A stretch of 64,000 bases of DNA from Thermobispora bispora DSM 43833 (GTDB lineage Bacteria > Actinomycetota > Actinomycetes > Streptosporangiales > Streptosporangiaceae): assembly GCF_000092645.1 (NCBI RefSeq), contig NC_014165.1:682001-746000 (forward strand), written 5' to 3'. Below the pieces are notes generated by a model. That model did not search any database. It had not been told where the DNA came from and saw nothing but the letters and a program-made list of their open reading frames with translations. Position numbers and translations under genes: made by a program. Positions within the stretch are counted from its first letter, which is position 1, and each line of letters opens with the position of its first letter. Shown one piece after another: positions 33,544 to 43,013 of this stretch.

Positions 33544-35799
33544 GTGTCCACCCGAGCAGTCACCCATCCTCTGCTGGACGGCCTCAACCCGCAGCAACGG
33601 GAGGCCGTCCTGCACCAGGGAAGCCCGCTCCTGATCGTCGCAGGCGCGGGCTCGGGAAAGACGCGGGTGCTCACGCATCGCATCGCCTATCTGCTCGCCG
33701 AGCGGCGGGTCCACCCCGCGGAGATCCTCGCCATCACGTTCACCAACAAGGCGGCGCGGGAGATGAGGGACCGGGTCGACCGGCTGGTCGGCCCGCGCTC
33801 GCAGCTCATGTGGGTGATGACCTTCCACAGCGCCTGCGTGCGCATCCTCCGCAGGGAGGCGAAGCGGCTCGGCTACCCGACCAACTTCACGATCTACGAC
33901 CAGGCCGATGCGCAGCGGCTCATGGCGATGGTCTGCCGTGAGCTCGACCTCGACCCCAAGCGGTACCCGCCGCGCTCGTTCGCCGCGCAGGTGAGCGCGT
34001 TCAAGAACGAGCTGATCGACCACGAGACCGCGGCGTCGCGCGCCCAGACCCACCTGGAGCGCACCCTCGCCGAGGCCTACCGCATCTACCAGACGCGGCT
34101 GACCGAGGCGGGGGCGATGGACTTCGACGACCTCATCATGCAGACGGTCGCCCTGTTCCAGCTCTTCCCCGAGGTGGCGGAGCACTGGCGGCGGCGGTTC
34201 CGGCATGTGATGGTCGACGAGTACCAGGACACCAACCACGCCCAGTACGTGCTCGTCCGCGAGCTGGTCGGCCGCCCCGAGGTCCGCACCGTGGACGGCG
34301 ACGTGGTGCGGGAGGGCGTCGCCGACCCGGCCGAGCTCGTCGTCGTGGGCGACGCCGACCAGTCGATCTACGCGTTCCGCGGCGCGACCATCCGCAACAT
34401 CCTCGAGTTCGAGCGCGACTTCCCCGACGCCCGGACCATCCTCCTGGAGCAGAACTACCGCTCCACCCAGACGATCCTCGACGCCGCCAACGCGGTGATC
34501 TCCCGCAACCAGGGCCGCAAGCCGAAGAACCTCTGGTCGGACCAGGGCCCCGGGCCGAAGATCGTCGGCTACGTGGCCGACAACGAGCACGACGAGGCGC
34601 TGTTCGTCGCGCAGGAGGTGGACCGGCTCGCCGACGAGGAGGGGATCAAGCCCGGCGACGTCGCCGTGTTCTACCGCACGAACGCCGCCTCCCGGGTGTT
34701 CGAGGAGGTCTTCAGCCGTACGGGCCTGCCGTACCGGATCGTGGGCGGGGTGCGGTTCTTCGACCGCAAGGAGGTCAAGGACCTGCTCGCCTACCTGCGG
34801 ATCCTGGTCAACCCGAACGACACCGTGTCGCTGCGCCGCATCCTCAACGTGCCCAAGCGCGGCATCGGCGAGCGGGCCGAGGCGATGATCGAGGCGTTCG
34901 CCGCCCGGGAGCGCATCCCGTTCTGGGAGGGCCTGAAGCGGGCCCAGGAGGCCCCCGGCCTCGCCACCCGCTCGCTCAACGCGATCCGGGACTTCGTCGC
35001 GCTCATCGAGGACCTGCGGGCCCGGGAGCTCCCCCTGCGCGACCTCGTCGAGGAGGTGGCGAACGCCACCGGCTACCGGGTGGAGCTGGAGGAGTCGGAC
35101 GACCCGCAGGACGCGAACCGGCTCGACAACATCAAGGAGCTGGTCTCGATGGCCGCCGAGTACGAGGCGGCCAACCCGGACGGCGGCCTGGTCGGCTTCC
35201 TCGAGCAGGTCTCCCTGGTCTCCGACGCCGACGAGATCCCGGACGGGGAGGACCACGGCGGGGTGGTCACGCTGATGACGCTGCACACCGCCAAGGGCCT
35301 GGAGTTCCCCGTGGTCTTCCTCACCGGCATGGAGGACGGCGTCTTCCCGCACCAGCGCTCCATGACCGACCCCAAGGAGCTGGAGGAGGAGCGCCGGCTC
35401 GCCTACGTGGGCATCACCCGGGCCAAGCAGCGGCTCTATTTCTCCCGCGCGGTGGTCCGCTCCGCCTGGGGCGCCCCCTCGTTCAACCCGGCGTCGCGTT
35501 TCCTCGACGAGGTGCCGGCCGAGCTGATCGAGTGGCGGACCGACCCGGGCAAGACCCCGTGGACCGCGGCGACCGAGCGGCGGGAGCCCGGGCGGTCCCG
35601 TACGGCCGGGCCGGCCCGGCCGGGCGCCCGCCCGATCCCCGCCCTGGCGCCGGGCGACCGGGTCGCGCACGAGAAGTTCGGCGTCGGCACGGTGATCAGC
35701 GTGGACGGGGTGGCCGAGAAGGCCCGGGCCACGGTCGACTTCGGCGGCGCAGGCGAGAAGACGCTGCTCCTCGCCTACGCGCCGATCGAGAAGCTCTAG
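33544..35799 (+). CDS. pcrA: ATP-dependent DNA helicase PcrA/UvrD type
   Basis: 751 residues, a superfamily 1A helicase in nucleotide excision repair and replication restart. All motifs are visible: Walker A AGAGSGKTRVLTHR (33-46), ITFTNKAA, DEYQDTN, GDADQSIYAFRG, QNYRST, TLHTAKGLEFPVV and VGITRAK. A short insert rich in acidic residues (TVDGDVVREGVADPAE) sits between motifs II and III. The C-terminus has the Tudor-like tail found in PcrA that contacts RNA polymerase (RVAHEKFGVGTVISVDG). The start is GTG 33544 with AAGGA one base too close; TACTCT (33532-33537) seven bases upstream might instead be a -10 of a leaderless transcript. Confidence 0.95.
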   Translation: MSTRAVTHPLLDGLNPQQREAVLHQGSPLLIVAGAGSGKTRVLTHRIAYLLAERRVHPAEILAITFTNKAAREMRDRVDRLVGPRSQLMWVMTFHSACVRILRREAKRLGYPTNFTIYDQADAQRLMAMVCRELDLDPKRYPPRSFAAQVSAFKNELIDHETAASRAQTHLERTLAEAYRIYQTRLTEAGAMDFDDLIMQTVALFQLFPEVAEHWRRRFRHVMVDEYQDTNHAQYVLVRELVGRPEVRTVDGDVVREGVADPAELVVVGDADQSIYAFRGATIRNILEFERDFPDARTILLEQNYRSTQTILDAANAVISRNQGRKPKNLWSDQGPGPKIVGYVADNEHDEALFVAQEVDRLADEEGIKPGDVAVFYRTNAASRVFEEVFSRTGLPYRIVGGVRFFDRKEVKDLLAYLRILVNPNDTVSLRRILNVPKRGIGERAEAMIEAFAARERIPFWEGLKRAQEAPGLATRSLNAIRDFVALIEDLRARELPLRDLVEEVANATGYRVELEESDDPQDANRLDNIKELVSMAAEYEAANPDGGLVGFLEQVSLVSDADEIPDGEDHGGVVTLMTLHTAKGLEFPVVFLTGMEDGVFPHQRSMTDPKELEEERRLAYVGITRAKQRLYFSRAVVRSAWGAPSFNPASRFLDEVPAELIEWRTDPGKTPWTAATERREPGRSRTAGPARPGARPIPALAPGDRVAHEKFGVGTVISVDGVAEKARATVDFGGAGEKTLLLAYAPIEKL

Positions 35800-36651
35800 C
35801 CGGGCCGCGGGCTGGCCGATGGTCACCGGAGTCGGCAGCTCGCCGGTGTCGACGTCGAGCTCGGTGAGGTTCGCCACCGTGCCACGGGCGGGCGGCTTGA
35901 TGGACACCCGCCTGCCCCAGCCGGAGAAGACGGTGTCCGTGGTCACCCGAGACTCAAGGTCGGCGTCGTCGTAGGAGCTGACCAGGCGGGTGATCTGCCC
36001 TCGGCCGTCGACGTACAGCCTGTGGTCGATCTCGGTCTTCGCCTCGGCGGCCTTCGGCTTCGTGTTCACCCGCACGTCGCGGAACCACTTCGACGTCTTC
36101 CACAGCTCGCCGAAGGTGATCGTGCCCCGGCAGACGCCCTTGACCTTGGTGGCGCGCGAGATCAGCGTCCGCAACGTCCCCGGCTCGGTGATGTTGATCG
36201 GCTGTCCCAGGCTGCCGGTGAAGCCGGCCGCCGGACCGCCGGGCCACTTGAGCCAGGTCTTGCCGGCGGGCAGGAAGCCGGAGATGAGCCCGCCCTTGAG
36301 GTACGGTCCTGCCGATGCGGATGGCCTGCTCGGGCCGGAAGCAGGACCGGACATCCTCGGAGAACAGCTCGAGGTCCCTCGCCTTGACGTGGAACTCGCC
36401 GGTCATGTCCGAGGCGGTCACGCCGCGCGGGCCGAACTGGAACTTCCCCGTGCGCCGGAAGAAGACCTCGCCGCCTCGGAGCGAGGTCCGGTCGATGAAC
36501 GTCATCCCGCGCCCGGTGATGAACTGCCTCCGCAACGCCGCCACGGGATCGGCCGGGCGGGCCGTCGCCCGGGCGTGCGCGGGGTGAACGGGCCGGGGGC
36601 GAAGACGACGGCCGCCGCCGCGCATGCCAGGACGGCCGAGAATCGCTTCAT
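35800..36651 (-). pseudogene. Frameshifted gene for a secreted LppX/LprG-like protein
   Basis: The protein sequence can be followed only by changing frame twice. A signal peptide (MKRFSAVLACAAAAVVFAPG from ATG 36651) is in one frame. From about 36575-36600 the frame shifts to give RADPVAAL-like sequence and FITGRGMTFIDRTSL. At about 36304 it shifts again, to YLKGGLISGFLPAGKTWLKW and on to ELPTPVTIG. No stop follows in the last frame; it runs on antisense into pcrA. The intact family appears to be secreted or lipid-anchored proteins of streptosporangia, function unknown. Two indels plus a missing stop speak for decay rather than one sequencing error. Confidence 0.7.
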
Positions 36652-37223
36652 GAATGGTTTCCTCTCTGGCGCTCTCGCCGAATGAGAGCGGTGGGAAGAG
36701 TTCTACCAGCATTGATCATCGCGGTGGTGCGGATTCCTCCCCCGTGCTCATAGAGCGTGATGAGCTGGGAAAAGCCGCGAAAGTGAATCCGGGTGAAAAG
36801 CGCCGGACCGGCGGTGGAATTTCGGTCAGCTTCGGCGAGAGTCTGTGGTGCGGGTATAGGCCGCTGTCAGGCGATCGCGCGCCATGAGGGTTTCCCGCAT
36901 ACCGGACGTCCGTGCGGATTCCAGGCCGGGGATTCGGTGGCCGCGCGGGTATCGGGCCGTCGATCCAGACCGGCGTCCGTGTCCGCTAGCGCGGAGGCGG
37001 CGGTGTCCCGGACCTCGAGGAGATCGCGGTGTCCGGCGGTGGGAGCGGCGGACGTTCCGGTCCGCGGCACGTGAAAAGATGGAAGTCACGACGGCCGTCA
37101 CCCCGGCTCCCGATCAGGGACCCCGTGCCCGGCCACCTGCGGGCGGGGGCTACTCTTCATGCGCGGAAGTCGCCGGGCGAGACGACGGCGCCTGGCCTCG
37201 ACATCACTTAGGGACGGACCCTC
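36652..37223. other. Long intergenic region upstream of sucC
   Basis: 572 bases with no supported gene. The first 250 bases are less G+C-rich than usual (GTGAATCCGGGTGAAAAG-type sequence), perhaps the control region of the decayed neighbour. TACTCT at 37149-37154 is a possible -10 for sucC, without a convincing -35. Short frames here lack ribosome sites and family features. Confidence 0.4.
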
Positions 37224-38405
37224 GTGGACCTGTTCGAACATCAGGCGAAAGAACTCTTCGCGGAGTACGGCATCCCAGTACCACGCGGCATCGTCGCGCA
37301 CACGGCGGAGGAGGCGCGCGCGGCGGCCGAGACGCTGACCGGCCGAGTCGTTGTCAAGGCGCAGGTCAAGACCGGGGGCCGCGGCAAAGCGGGCGGCGTG
37401 AAGCTCGCCGACGGTCCCGACGACGCGTACGAGAAGGCGCAGCAGATTCTCGGCATGGACATCAAGGGCCACACGGTCCGCAAGGTCCTGGTCGAGGAGG
37501 CGAGCCAGATCGCGGAGGAGTACTACTTCTCCTTCCTGCTCGACCGCGCGAACCGCACCTTCCTCTCCATCTGCTCGGCCGCCGGCGGCATGGACATCGA
37601 GGAGGTCGCGCGCCAGACGCCCGAGAAGGTGGCCAAGGTGCCGATCGACCCGCTCACCGGGGTGGATCGCGCGAAGGCCCGGGAGATCGCGATCGCCGGC
37701 GGCCTGCCCGAGCGGGCGCTCGACGGCGCCGTGGACATCATCGAGAAGCTCTGGGCGGTCTTCGTCGACGAGGACGCCACCCTCGTCGAGGTGAACCCGA
37801 TGATCCTCACTGTCGACGGCGCGGTGCGGGCGATCGACGGCAAGGTCACCCTCGACGACAACGCGCTCTTCCGCCAGCCCGACCACCAGAAGTACGTCGA
37901 CAAGGCAGCGGAGGACCCCCTGGAGGCCCGCGCCAAGGAGCTCGACCTCAACTACGTCAAGCTCGACGGCTCGGTCGGCATCATCGGCAACGGCGCCGGC
38001 CTGGTCATGTCCACGCTCGACGTGGTGGCGTACGCCGGGGAGTCCTTCCCGGGCCAGCCGAAGCCGGCGAACTTCCTCGACATCGGCGGCGGCGCCTCGG
38101 CCGAGGTCATGGCCAACGGCCTGCAGATCATCCTGTCCGACCCGTCGGTGAAGTCGGTGTTCGTCAACGTCTTCGGCGGCATCACCGCCTGCGACGCGGT
38201 CGCCAACGGGATCGTCTCCGCGTTCAAGCTGCTGGAGAGCCGCGGTGAGGCGGTGACCCGGCCGCTGGTCGTCCGGCTGGACGGCAACAACGCCGCCCTC
38301 GGGCGGAAGATCCTGACCGACGCCGCGCTGCCCGGCGTCGAGCTGGTGGACACCATGGATGAAGCGGCCAAGCGTGCCGCCGAGCTCGCCGCGGTAGGTG
38401 CCTGA
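37224..38405 (+). CDS. sucC: Succinyl-CoA synthetase beta subunit
   Basis: 393 residues. ATP-grasp N-terminal domain starting [22 protein letters not shown], with [16 protein letters not shown] as the nucleotide-binding block and VEVNPMIL supplying metal ligands. The C-terminal CoA-ligase part has [14 protein letters not shown] and [15 protein letters not shown]. With SucD it makes succinate and ATP (or GTP) from succinyl-CoA in the TCA cycle. The start is GTG 37224. The TGA stop overlaps the sucD ATG by one base, so the pair is made in equal amounts. Confidence 0.97.
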   Translation: MDLFEHQAKELFAEYGIPVPRGIVAHTAEEARAAAETLTGRVVVKAQVKTGGRGKAGGVKLADGPDDAYEKAQQILGMDIKGHTVRKVLVEEASQIAEEYYFSFLLDRANRTFLSICSAAGGMDIEEVARQTPEKVAKVPIDPLTGVDRAKAREIAIAGGLPERALDGAVDIIEKLWAVFVDEDATLVEVNPMILTVDGAVRAIDGKVTLDDNALFRQPDHQKYVDKAAEDPLEARAKELDLNYVKLDGSVGIIGNGAGLVMSTLDVVAYAGESFPGQPKPANFLDIGGGASAEVMANGLQIILSDPSVKSVFVNVFGGITACDAVANGIVSAFKLLESRGEAVTRPLVVRLDGNNAALGRKILTDAALPGVELVDTMDEAAKRAAELAAVGA

Positions 38406-39280
38406 TGGCTATCTGGCTCACTGAGAACAGCAAGATCATCGTCCAGGGCATGACGGGCTCGGAGGGTACGAAGCACACCCGCCGCATGCTCGCCGCCGGG
38501 GCCAAGGTCGTGGGCGGGGTCAACGCCCGCAAGGCCGGCATCATTCACGAGGGCCTGCCCGTCTTCGGCACGGTCAAGGAGGCCATGGCGGAGACCGGCG
38601 CGGACGTCTCCGTGGTCTTCGTGCCGCCGGCCGCGACCAAGGCCGCGGTGATGGAGGCGATCGACGCCGAGATCCCGCTCTGCGTCGTGATCACCGAGGG
38701 CGTTCCGGTGCACGACACCACCGAGTTCTGGGCCTACGCCGTGTCGAAGGGCAACAAGACCCGGATCATCGGCCCGAACTGCCCCGGCATCGCCTCGCCC
38801 GGGAAGTCGAACGCCGGCATCATCCCGGCCGACATCACCAACCCCGGCCCGATCGGCCTGGTCTCCAAGTCCGGCACGCTCACCTACCAGCTCATGTACG
38901 AGCTGCGGGACATCGGCTTCTCCACCTGCGTCGGGATCGGTGGCGACCCGGTCATCGGCACCACGCACATCGACGCCCTCAAGGCGTTCCAGGAGGACCC
39001 GGAGACCGAGGCGATCGTGCTGATCGGTGAGATCGGCGGGGACGCGGAGGAGCGGGCCGCCGCCTTCATCGAGAAGCACGTGACCAAGCCGGTCGTGGGC
39101 TACGTCGCCGGGTTCACCGCGCCCGAGGGCAAGACCATGGGCCACGCCGGCGCGATCATCTCCGGCTCGTCCGGTACGGCGCAGGCCAAGAAGGAGGCCC
39201 TGGAGAAGGTCGGCGTCCGCGTCGGCCGCACCCCGAGCGAGACCGCCCGCATCATACGGGAGATCATCAAGTCGCGCTGA
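38405..39280 (+). CDS. sucD: Succinyl-CoA synthetase alpha subunit
   Basis: 291 residues. The CoA-binding Rossmann part reads [19 protein letters not shown]. The active-site histidine that becomes phosphorylated is His247 in [13 protein letters not shown], and [11 protein letters not shown] is also conserved. Partner of SucC. A 13-bp-stem hairpin follows 26 bases after the stop. Confidence 0.97.
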   Translation: MAIWLTENSKIIVQGMTGSEGTKHTRRMLAAGAKVVGGVNARKAGIIHEGLPVFGTVKEAMAETGADVSVVFVPPAATKAAVMEAIDAEIPLCVVITEGVPVHDTTEFWAYAVSKGNKTRIIGPNCPGIASPGKSNAGIIPADITNPGPIGLVSKSGTLTYQLMYELRDIGFSTCVGIGGDPVIGTTHIDALKAFQEDPETEAIVLIGEIGGDAEERAAAFIEKHVTKPVVGYVAGFTAPEGKTMGHAGAIISGSSGTAQAKKEALEKVGVRVGRTPSETARIIREIIKSR

Positions 39281-39306
39281 CGGCACGACGCCGTCCGCGG
39301 CCTTCG

Positions 39307-39349
39307 GGTACGGGTCCGGGCCTCCGCGGGGAGGGACCGGACCCGTACC
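39307..39349 (+). terminator. Strong hairpin after sucD
   Basis: GGTACGGGTCCGG (39307-39319) and CCGGACCCGTACC (39337-39349) form a perfect 13-bp stem with a 17-base loop. It ends the sucCD unit and separates it from perM. Confidence 0.75.
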
Positions 39350-39500
39350 GGCCCGGGCCAGGGTGCCGCGGGCCGGGCCGCCACCGGAGCGGGCGTTCGC
39401 CTCGGGCGCGGGGTCTCGATCCCGGCGAGGCGGCCGGGTTCGCCGGAACATCGGCGTGCCTCCCCGGCGATCCGGGCCCCGGCTGCCACCATGGGGTAAT

Positions 39501-41084
39501 GTGACGGTCCTCTTTGACCAATTCAAGAACGCCCCTCGCGTCGTTCTGCAGCGCCTCGGCGACGAGGAGGAGGCCCGTCGCCCGCTTCCCGTCTCCGGCG
39601 TGCTCGCCGCCGTCTGGACCCTCGGGGTCGGCCTCGCCGTCCTCACCACGCTCACCCTGATCGGCTGGATGGCCGCCCCGCGCGGCGCCTTCGCCGAAGG
39701 TCTCCCCGGGGTGTTCCGCACCGCCTGCCTGATCTGGCTCGCCGCGCACCACACCGGGTTCGCCATCCCGGGCGGCGCGGTCGGGATGCTCCCGCTCGGG
39801 CTGATGGCCCTGCCCGGTTTCCTGCTCTACCGGGCCGGGCTGTGGATGGCGCGCGACGCGGATCTCCGGGTCCGCATCCCGGTCCGGTCATCCGAGGAGT
39901 CGCCGGAGGACGCCGAGAACACCCGCCGCCGCGCCCAGCTCGTGCTCGTCGTCCAGGCGGGCGTCTCGCTCGCCGCGCCGTACGCGATGCTCGCCGGGGT
40001 GATCGCCCTCGTCGCGCGGAACGAGGTGGTGCAGCCGTTCCTCGGCGAGGCGCTGATCAGCCACTTCGCGCTCGCGTTCGCCACCGGCTCGATCGCCACC
40101 GCGCGCACGATCGGGCCGTGGCGGTCGATGCTCCGGCTCCTCCCCGAGCGGCCCCGCTCCCTCGTGCTCGGTACGGCCGCCGCGCTCGGCATCATGCTCG
40201 TCGCCGGCATGGCGCTCGTGCTCGGCGCGATCACGGTCAGCTTCGGGGAGATCCGCCGGCTCACCGACGCCCTCGACCCCGGGTTCATCGGCGGGCTGCT
40301 GCTGCTCATCGTCGAGGCGCTCTACCTGGCGAACGCCGCCATCTGGAGCCTGGCGTACATGGCCGGGCCGGGGTTCGCGGTCGGCGCCGGGACCCTGGTC
40401 GCCCCCACCGGGGTGAAGCTCGGCGCGGTGCCCAGCCTGCCGCTGCTGGGGGCGCTCCCGTCGTCGGGCGCCGCGCCGGCCTGGGCGCTGACGGTGGTGG
40501 CCGTGCCGTTCGCCGCCGGCGTGGTCGCCGGGGTGGTGGTGGCGCGGGTCGCGCCCACGGCGTCGCTCGAGGCCGCCCCGCTCTGGGGGGTCGGCTGCGG
40601 CGTGACCACGGGCGCGGCCGCTGGCCTGCTGGCGCTCCTCTCCGGCGGGCCGCTCGGCGGGGCGCGGCTGACCGTGATCGGCCCGTCCGCGTGGGAGGTG
40701 GCGTTCTCCGTCGCCCTGGAGGTGGGCGTCTCGGCCGGCATCTCCGCGGGCTTCGTGAACTGGTGGCTGGTCGGGCGGCGCCCGGCCGGCGAACCCGATC
40801 GGGAGCGCGTCTCCGCGCTCCGCGCCGTGCTGCGGCGGCTCCGCCGGGGCCGGGACCGGGCGCTCCCCGGGCACTGGCTCGACGCCGCCGAGGCGGACAC
40901 CCAGCCGCTGCCGGTGATCAGGGACGACCGGGCCGGCGACCCGGTGGCCGGGACCGCCGGGGAGGCCGCGCGGGCGAACCGGATCGCGCCCGCGCAGCCC
41001 GGGCGCCCGGAGATCGTGGACGAGACCGACGACCGCGGCGGCCACGTCATCTACGTCGACCCGTACGCCTGGGACAAGAACTAG
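39501..41084 (+). CDS. perM: Multi-spanning membrane protein, PerM / DUF6350 type
   Basis: 527 residues with about eleven membrane helices, then a hydrophilic C-terminal tail of about 110 residues ending in HVIYVDPYAWDKN. No catalytic motif is visible. Position decides the assignment: sucC-sucD-(this)-purN-purH is the order found in Mycobacterium, where the gene is perM, needed for cell division under stress. The start is GTG 39501, four bases after GGGG. Name by synteny and topology, not by a motif, so moderate confidence. Confidence 0.75.
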   Translation: MTVLFDQFKNAPRVVLQRLGDEEEARRPLPVSGVLAAVWTLGVGLAVLTTLTLIGWMAAPRGAFAEGLPGVFRTACLIWLAAHHTGFAIPGGAVGMLPLGLMALPGFLLYRAGLWMARDADLRVRIPVRSSEESPEDAENTRRRAQLVLVVQAGVSLAAPYAMLAGVIALVARNEVVQPFLGEALISHFALAFATGSIATARTIGPWRSMLRLLPERPRSLVLGTAAALGIMLVAGMALVLGAITVSFGEIRRLTDALDPGFIGGLLLLIVEALYLANAAIWSLAYMAGPGFAVGAGTLVAPTGVKLGAVPSLPLLGALPSSGAAPAWALTVVAVPFAAGVVAGVVVARVAPTASLEAAPLWGVGCGVTTGAAAGLLALLSGGPLGGARLTVIGPSAWEVAFSVALEVGVSAGISAGFVNWWLVGRRPAGEPDRERVSALRAVLRRLRRGRDRALPGHWLDAAEADTQPLPVIRDDRAGDPVAGTAGEAARANRIAPAQPGRPEIVDETDDRGGHVIYVDPYAWDKN

Positions 41085-41164
41085 CTTCCGGGCCGCCGAG
41101 CGGCGGCATGATCCACCGGGGCTCGTGCCGTGGTGGGCCAGCCGCGCCCCGAGGCCGGGCCCGA

Positions 41165-41375
41165 CCGCGGGCCCCGCGCATGCGGGACGCGGGCGATCAA
41201 GGCGGCACGTGCCGCGCTCAGACAGACGCGGGCCCCGCGCATGCGGGGCGCGGGCCACCGGTTGCTGACGCTCTCACGCCGAGGATCCGCGGCCCCTGCG
41301 TGTGCGGGCGTGGGGCGGCCGCCCCGCGACCGCCCCGACGTCAGCCCGCGGGGTCTGCGCGTGCGGGCGCGAGAT
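41165..41375. repeat. Four palindromic repeats at 61-bp period (CRISPR-like relic)
   Basis: Repeat starts at 41165, 41226, 41287 and 41346 (spacing 61, 61, 59). Copies 1 and 2 agree at 28 of 30 positions; copies 3 and 4 have decayed. The core of copy 2 is a perfect hairpin, GCCCCGC-GCAT-GCGGGGC, like the stem of type I-E CRISPR repeats. The sequences between copies are unrelated to each other. Period and stem fit a 28-29 base repeat with 32-33 base spacers. No cas gene is in the window and the usual repeat ends are not intact, so this is a candidate remnant only. Confidence 0.45.
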
Positions 41376-41781
41376 CGATCGCGGCCTTCGGTCCTCCGCC
41401 TCGGGTGTGCTGGTATCCGGAGGGGGATCGGCGTACCGATCGTCTATGCCCGCTTCGGGTGCGCGGTCCACCGGAGCACGGATGGTGCACGGATGCTCCG
41501 GCTCCGGCCCCTGCTCCTCATCGCCTGCTCGGGTGACCTCGGCACCGGCGCCGATCCGCCGCCCCGTACGGGATCCGGATACCGGATCAGGCGCGATATC
41601 CGCGTCATTTGGGTGATGAATCGCTCATATCGCGATTCAGGGACATGGTAGAAATTCCCGCGAAATCAACGGTGCACGCCCGCGGCGGTGGGCCCAAAAA
41701 TCGAAATCAATCGATTCTTGATCTTCGCTTGGGGGTAATAATGCCTACGGCGTTCAGTGCTCAACCCCGAAAGGAAGCCGC
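41376..41781. other. Intergenic region with A+T-rich segment and inverted repeat
   Basis: No gene supported. At 41618-41638, GAATCGC and GCGATTC form a 7-bp inverted repeat around seven bases. ATCAA...TTGAT (about 41708-41724) forms another in an A+T-rich stretch unlike the flanks. This stretch, with the TAATAAT near 41736-41742, probably contains the promoter of the small secreted protein gene. Confidence 0.4.
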
Positions 41782-42093
41782 ATGCCAAAGGTCATCGGCC
41801 GTCTCGGACTCATTCTGTCCACGGCGTTCCTGATGACGGGGATCGCCGCCGCTCCGGCGAGCGCCGGAACGGCCGTGACGGCGAAGAAGCCGAGGTGCGC
41901 GTACGTCAGCCATAAGGTCGGCCGGGTCACCCAGACCGTCCGGGTGACCAATTACTGCCGGTACACCATTTCCTTCTCCGTCAAGCGCCGCGGTCCGGAC
42001 AGCCCGTGCTATATCCTCCGCCCGCGCCACTACAAGTGGTACCAGTGGGCGAGGGGCCTGGATTTCCAGGGAATCCGGTGGCACTGCGCATAG
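41782..42093 (+). CDS. Small secreted four-cysteine protein
   Basis: 103 residues with a clear signal peptide (MPKVIGRLGLILSTAFLMTG..., cleavage after PASA near 28). The mature part of about 75 residues has four cysteines spaced C-x18-C-x16-C-x25-C and is basic and aromatic (RHYKWYQWARGL). Size and cysteine spacing recall tendamistat-type alpha-amylase inhibitors (two disulfides), including a CY after the third interval, but the inhibitory Trp-Arg-Tyr is not present, so I do not assign a function. AAGGAAG precedes ATG 41782. It stands alone, with a strong terminator. Confidence 0.7.
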   Translation: MPKVIGRLGLILSTAFLMTGIAAAPASAGTAVTAKKPRCAYVSHKVGRVTQTVRVTNYCRYTISFSVKRRGPDSPCYILRPRHYKWYQWARGLDFQGIRWHCA

Positions 42094-42117
42094 CTCCCCT
42101 CAACTCCCGCCCAGAAT

Positions 42118-42158
42118 GACGGTGCCCGGCCGGCTCCTCTCGCCGGCCGGGCACCGTC
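42118..42158 (+). terminator. Very strong hairpin terminator
   Basis: A perfect 17-bp stem, GACGGTGCCCGGCCGGC with its complement, and a 7-base loop (TCCTCTC), 25 bases after the stop of the small secreted protein gene. The following 288 bases up to the minus-strand gene hold nothing I recognise. Confidence 0.85.
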
Positions 42159-42446
42159 ACGTCTGGGTTCGTTCGGCGATGCGGGCGATTCATTCGATCG
42201 TGTCGTGAGTCCGGAATTCCCGGACCGCGCCGTGCGGCACCGCCGCAGCGGGGCCCGTGCCCCGCTCCCGGTTCGCCCGTGCCCCGCCTCCCGGTGCCGC
42301 CTCCCGGCTCGCCCGGGCGGGCCCGCCTCTCCGGTCGCCTGGCCCGCAGCGTCCCGGCCGCCCGCCGTGGGCCTGCGCCCGGTCACCGTACGGCCTGGCG
42401 CGCCTCGCGGCCGGGCCGTACGGGGAGGAGAACCGGTGAGCGGCCG

Positions 42447-42848
42447 TCACAGCAGAGACGGGAAGGACGGGGGGAGGGGCACCCCCAGCTTCTTCTCCAC
42501 CGAGCGCCTGAGCTGGTCGTTGCAGTCCTGCTGGGCCTCCACCGTTCCCGCGCCCTTGGTGCACTCGTAGTAGGCGGACAGCTCAGCGGAGAAGTAGTAC
42601 TGGACGGCTGCGCTGGCCGCGCCGAGGAGCAGGGCGATCGATGCGATCACCACCGCGCCGATCGCCATCCCCAGCCGCTGCTTGGCGAGCTGCAGGGTGC
42701 GCAGGTCGCGGATGGCGATCATGATGCTGAAGAGGGAGAGCACCAATCCGGCCGTGGGCAGCAGGAGCGTGAAGATCAGCGCGATGAGCGCGAACGCGAG
42801 CGCGCGGCGGCCTCCCATCTCGGGGGTCATGGGCAGGGGTGTCGTCAC
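42447..42848 (-). CDS. Small membrane protein, DUF4190-like
   Basis: 133 residues with two helical hairpin segments (ALAFALIALIFTLLLPTAGLVL and AIGAVVIASIALLLGAAS) separated by a basic loop (RDLRTLQLAKQRLG), the layout of DUF4190 proteins. A soluble tail with two cysteines follows (YYECTKG, QQDCNDQ). GTG 42848 is preceded by GAGGAG. Function unknown; divergent from purN. Confidence 0.65.
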   Translation of the reverse strand: MTTPLPMTPEMGGRRALAFALIALIFTLLLPTAGLVLSLFSIMIAIRDLRTLQLAKQRLGMAIGAVVIASIALLLGAASAAVQYYFSAELSAYYECTKGAGTVEAQQDCNDQLRRSVEKKLGVPLPPSFPSLL

Positions 42849-42996
42849 GATCTCCTCGCCTCGTCTTGAGCACGGGCCGTCGTGGTTCCGCGGACGGTGC
42901 CGATACCCTTTGTGCGGTAGGGGTCGCCGCCCTCCAGGTCCGGACTTCTAAGGAACCATCTCCCGGCGACCGTCTGCAAAACGACGGCCACAGATG

Positions 42997-43013
42997 AAGG
43001 AGTTCCCGCCCTG
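42997..43013 (+). promoter_or_regulatory. Ribosome site fixing a CTG start for purN
   Basis: AAGGAG at 42997-43002, then eight bases, then CTG at 43011-43013. No ATG, GTG or TTG exists in this frame between the upstream TAG at 42918 and TTG 43065, which would cut off the GSGTN substrate loop. Confidence 0.7.

Noticed and set aside
33436-36354. 972-residue minus-strand open frame
   Set aside because: Most of it is antisense to pcrA. Only its first part (to about 35800) matches a protein family, and that part is treated as the end of a pseudogene.
41130-41651. Plus-strand open frame of 173 residues across the 61-bp repeats
   Set aside because: It has no ribosome site, its composition is dominated by Arg/Gly/Pro from the repeats, and the repeats change frame. 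It is a by-product of G+C-rich repeat DNA.
42840-43010. Purine riboswitch upstream of purN
   Set aside because: I looked for paired arms and conserved junction bases between the divergent DUF4190-like gene and purN and saw none; the leader is only about 160 bases.
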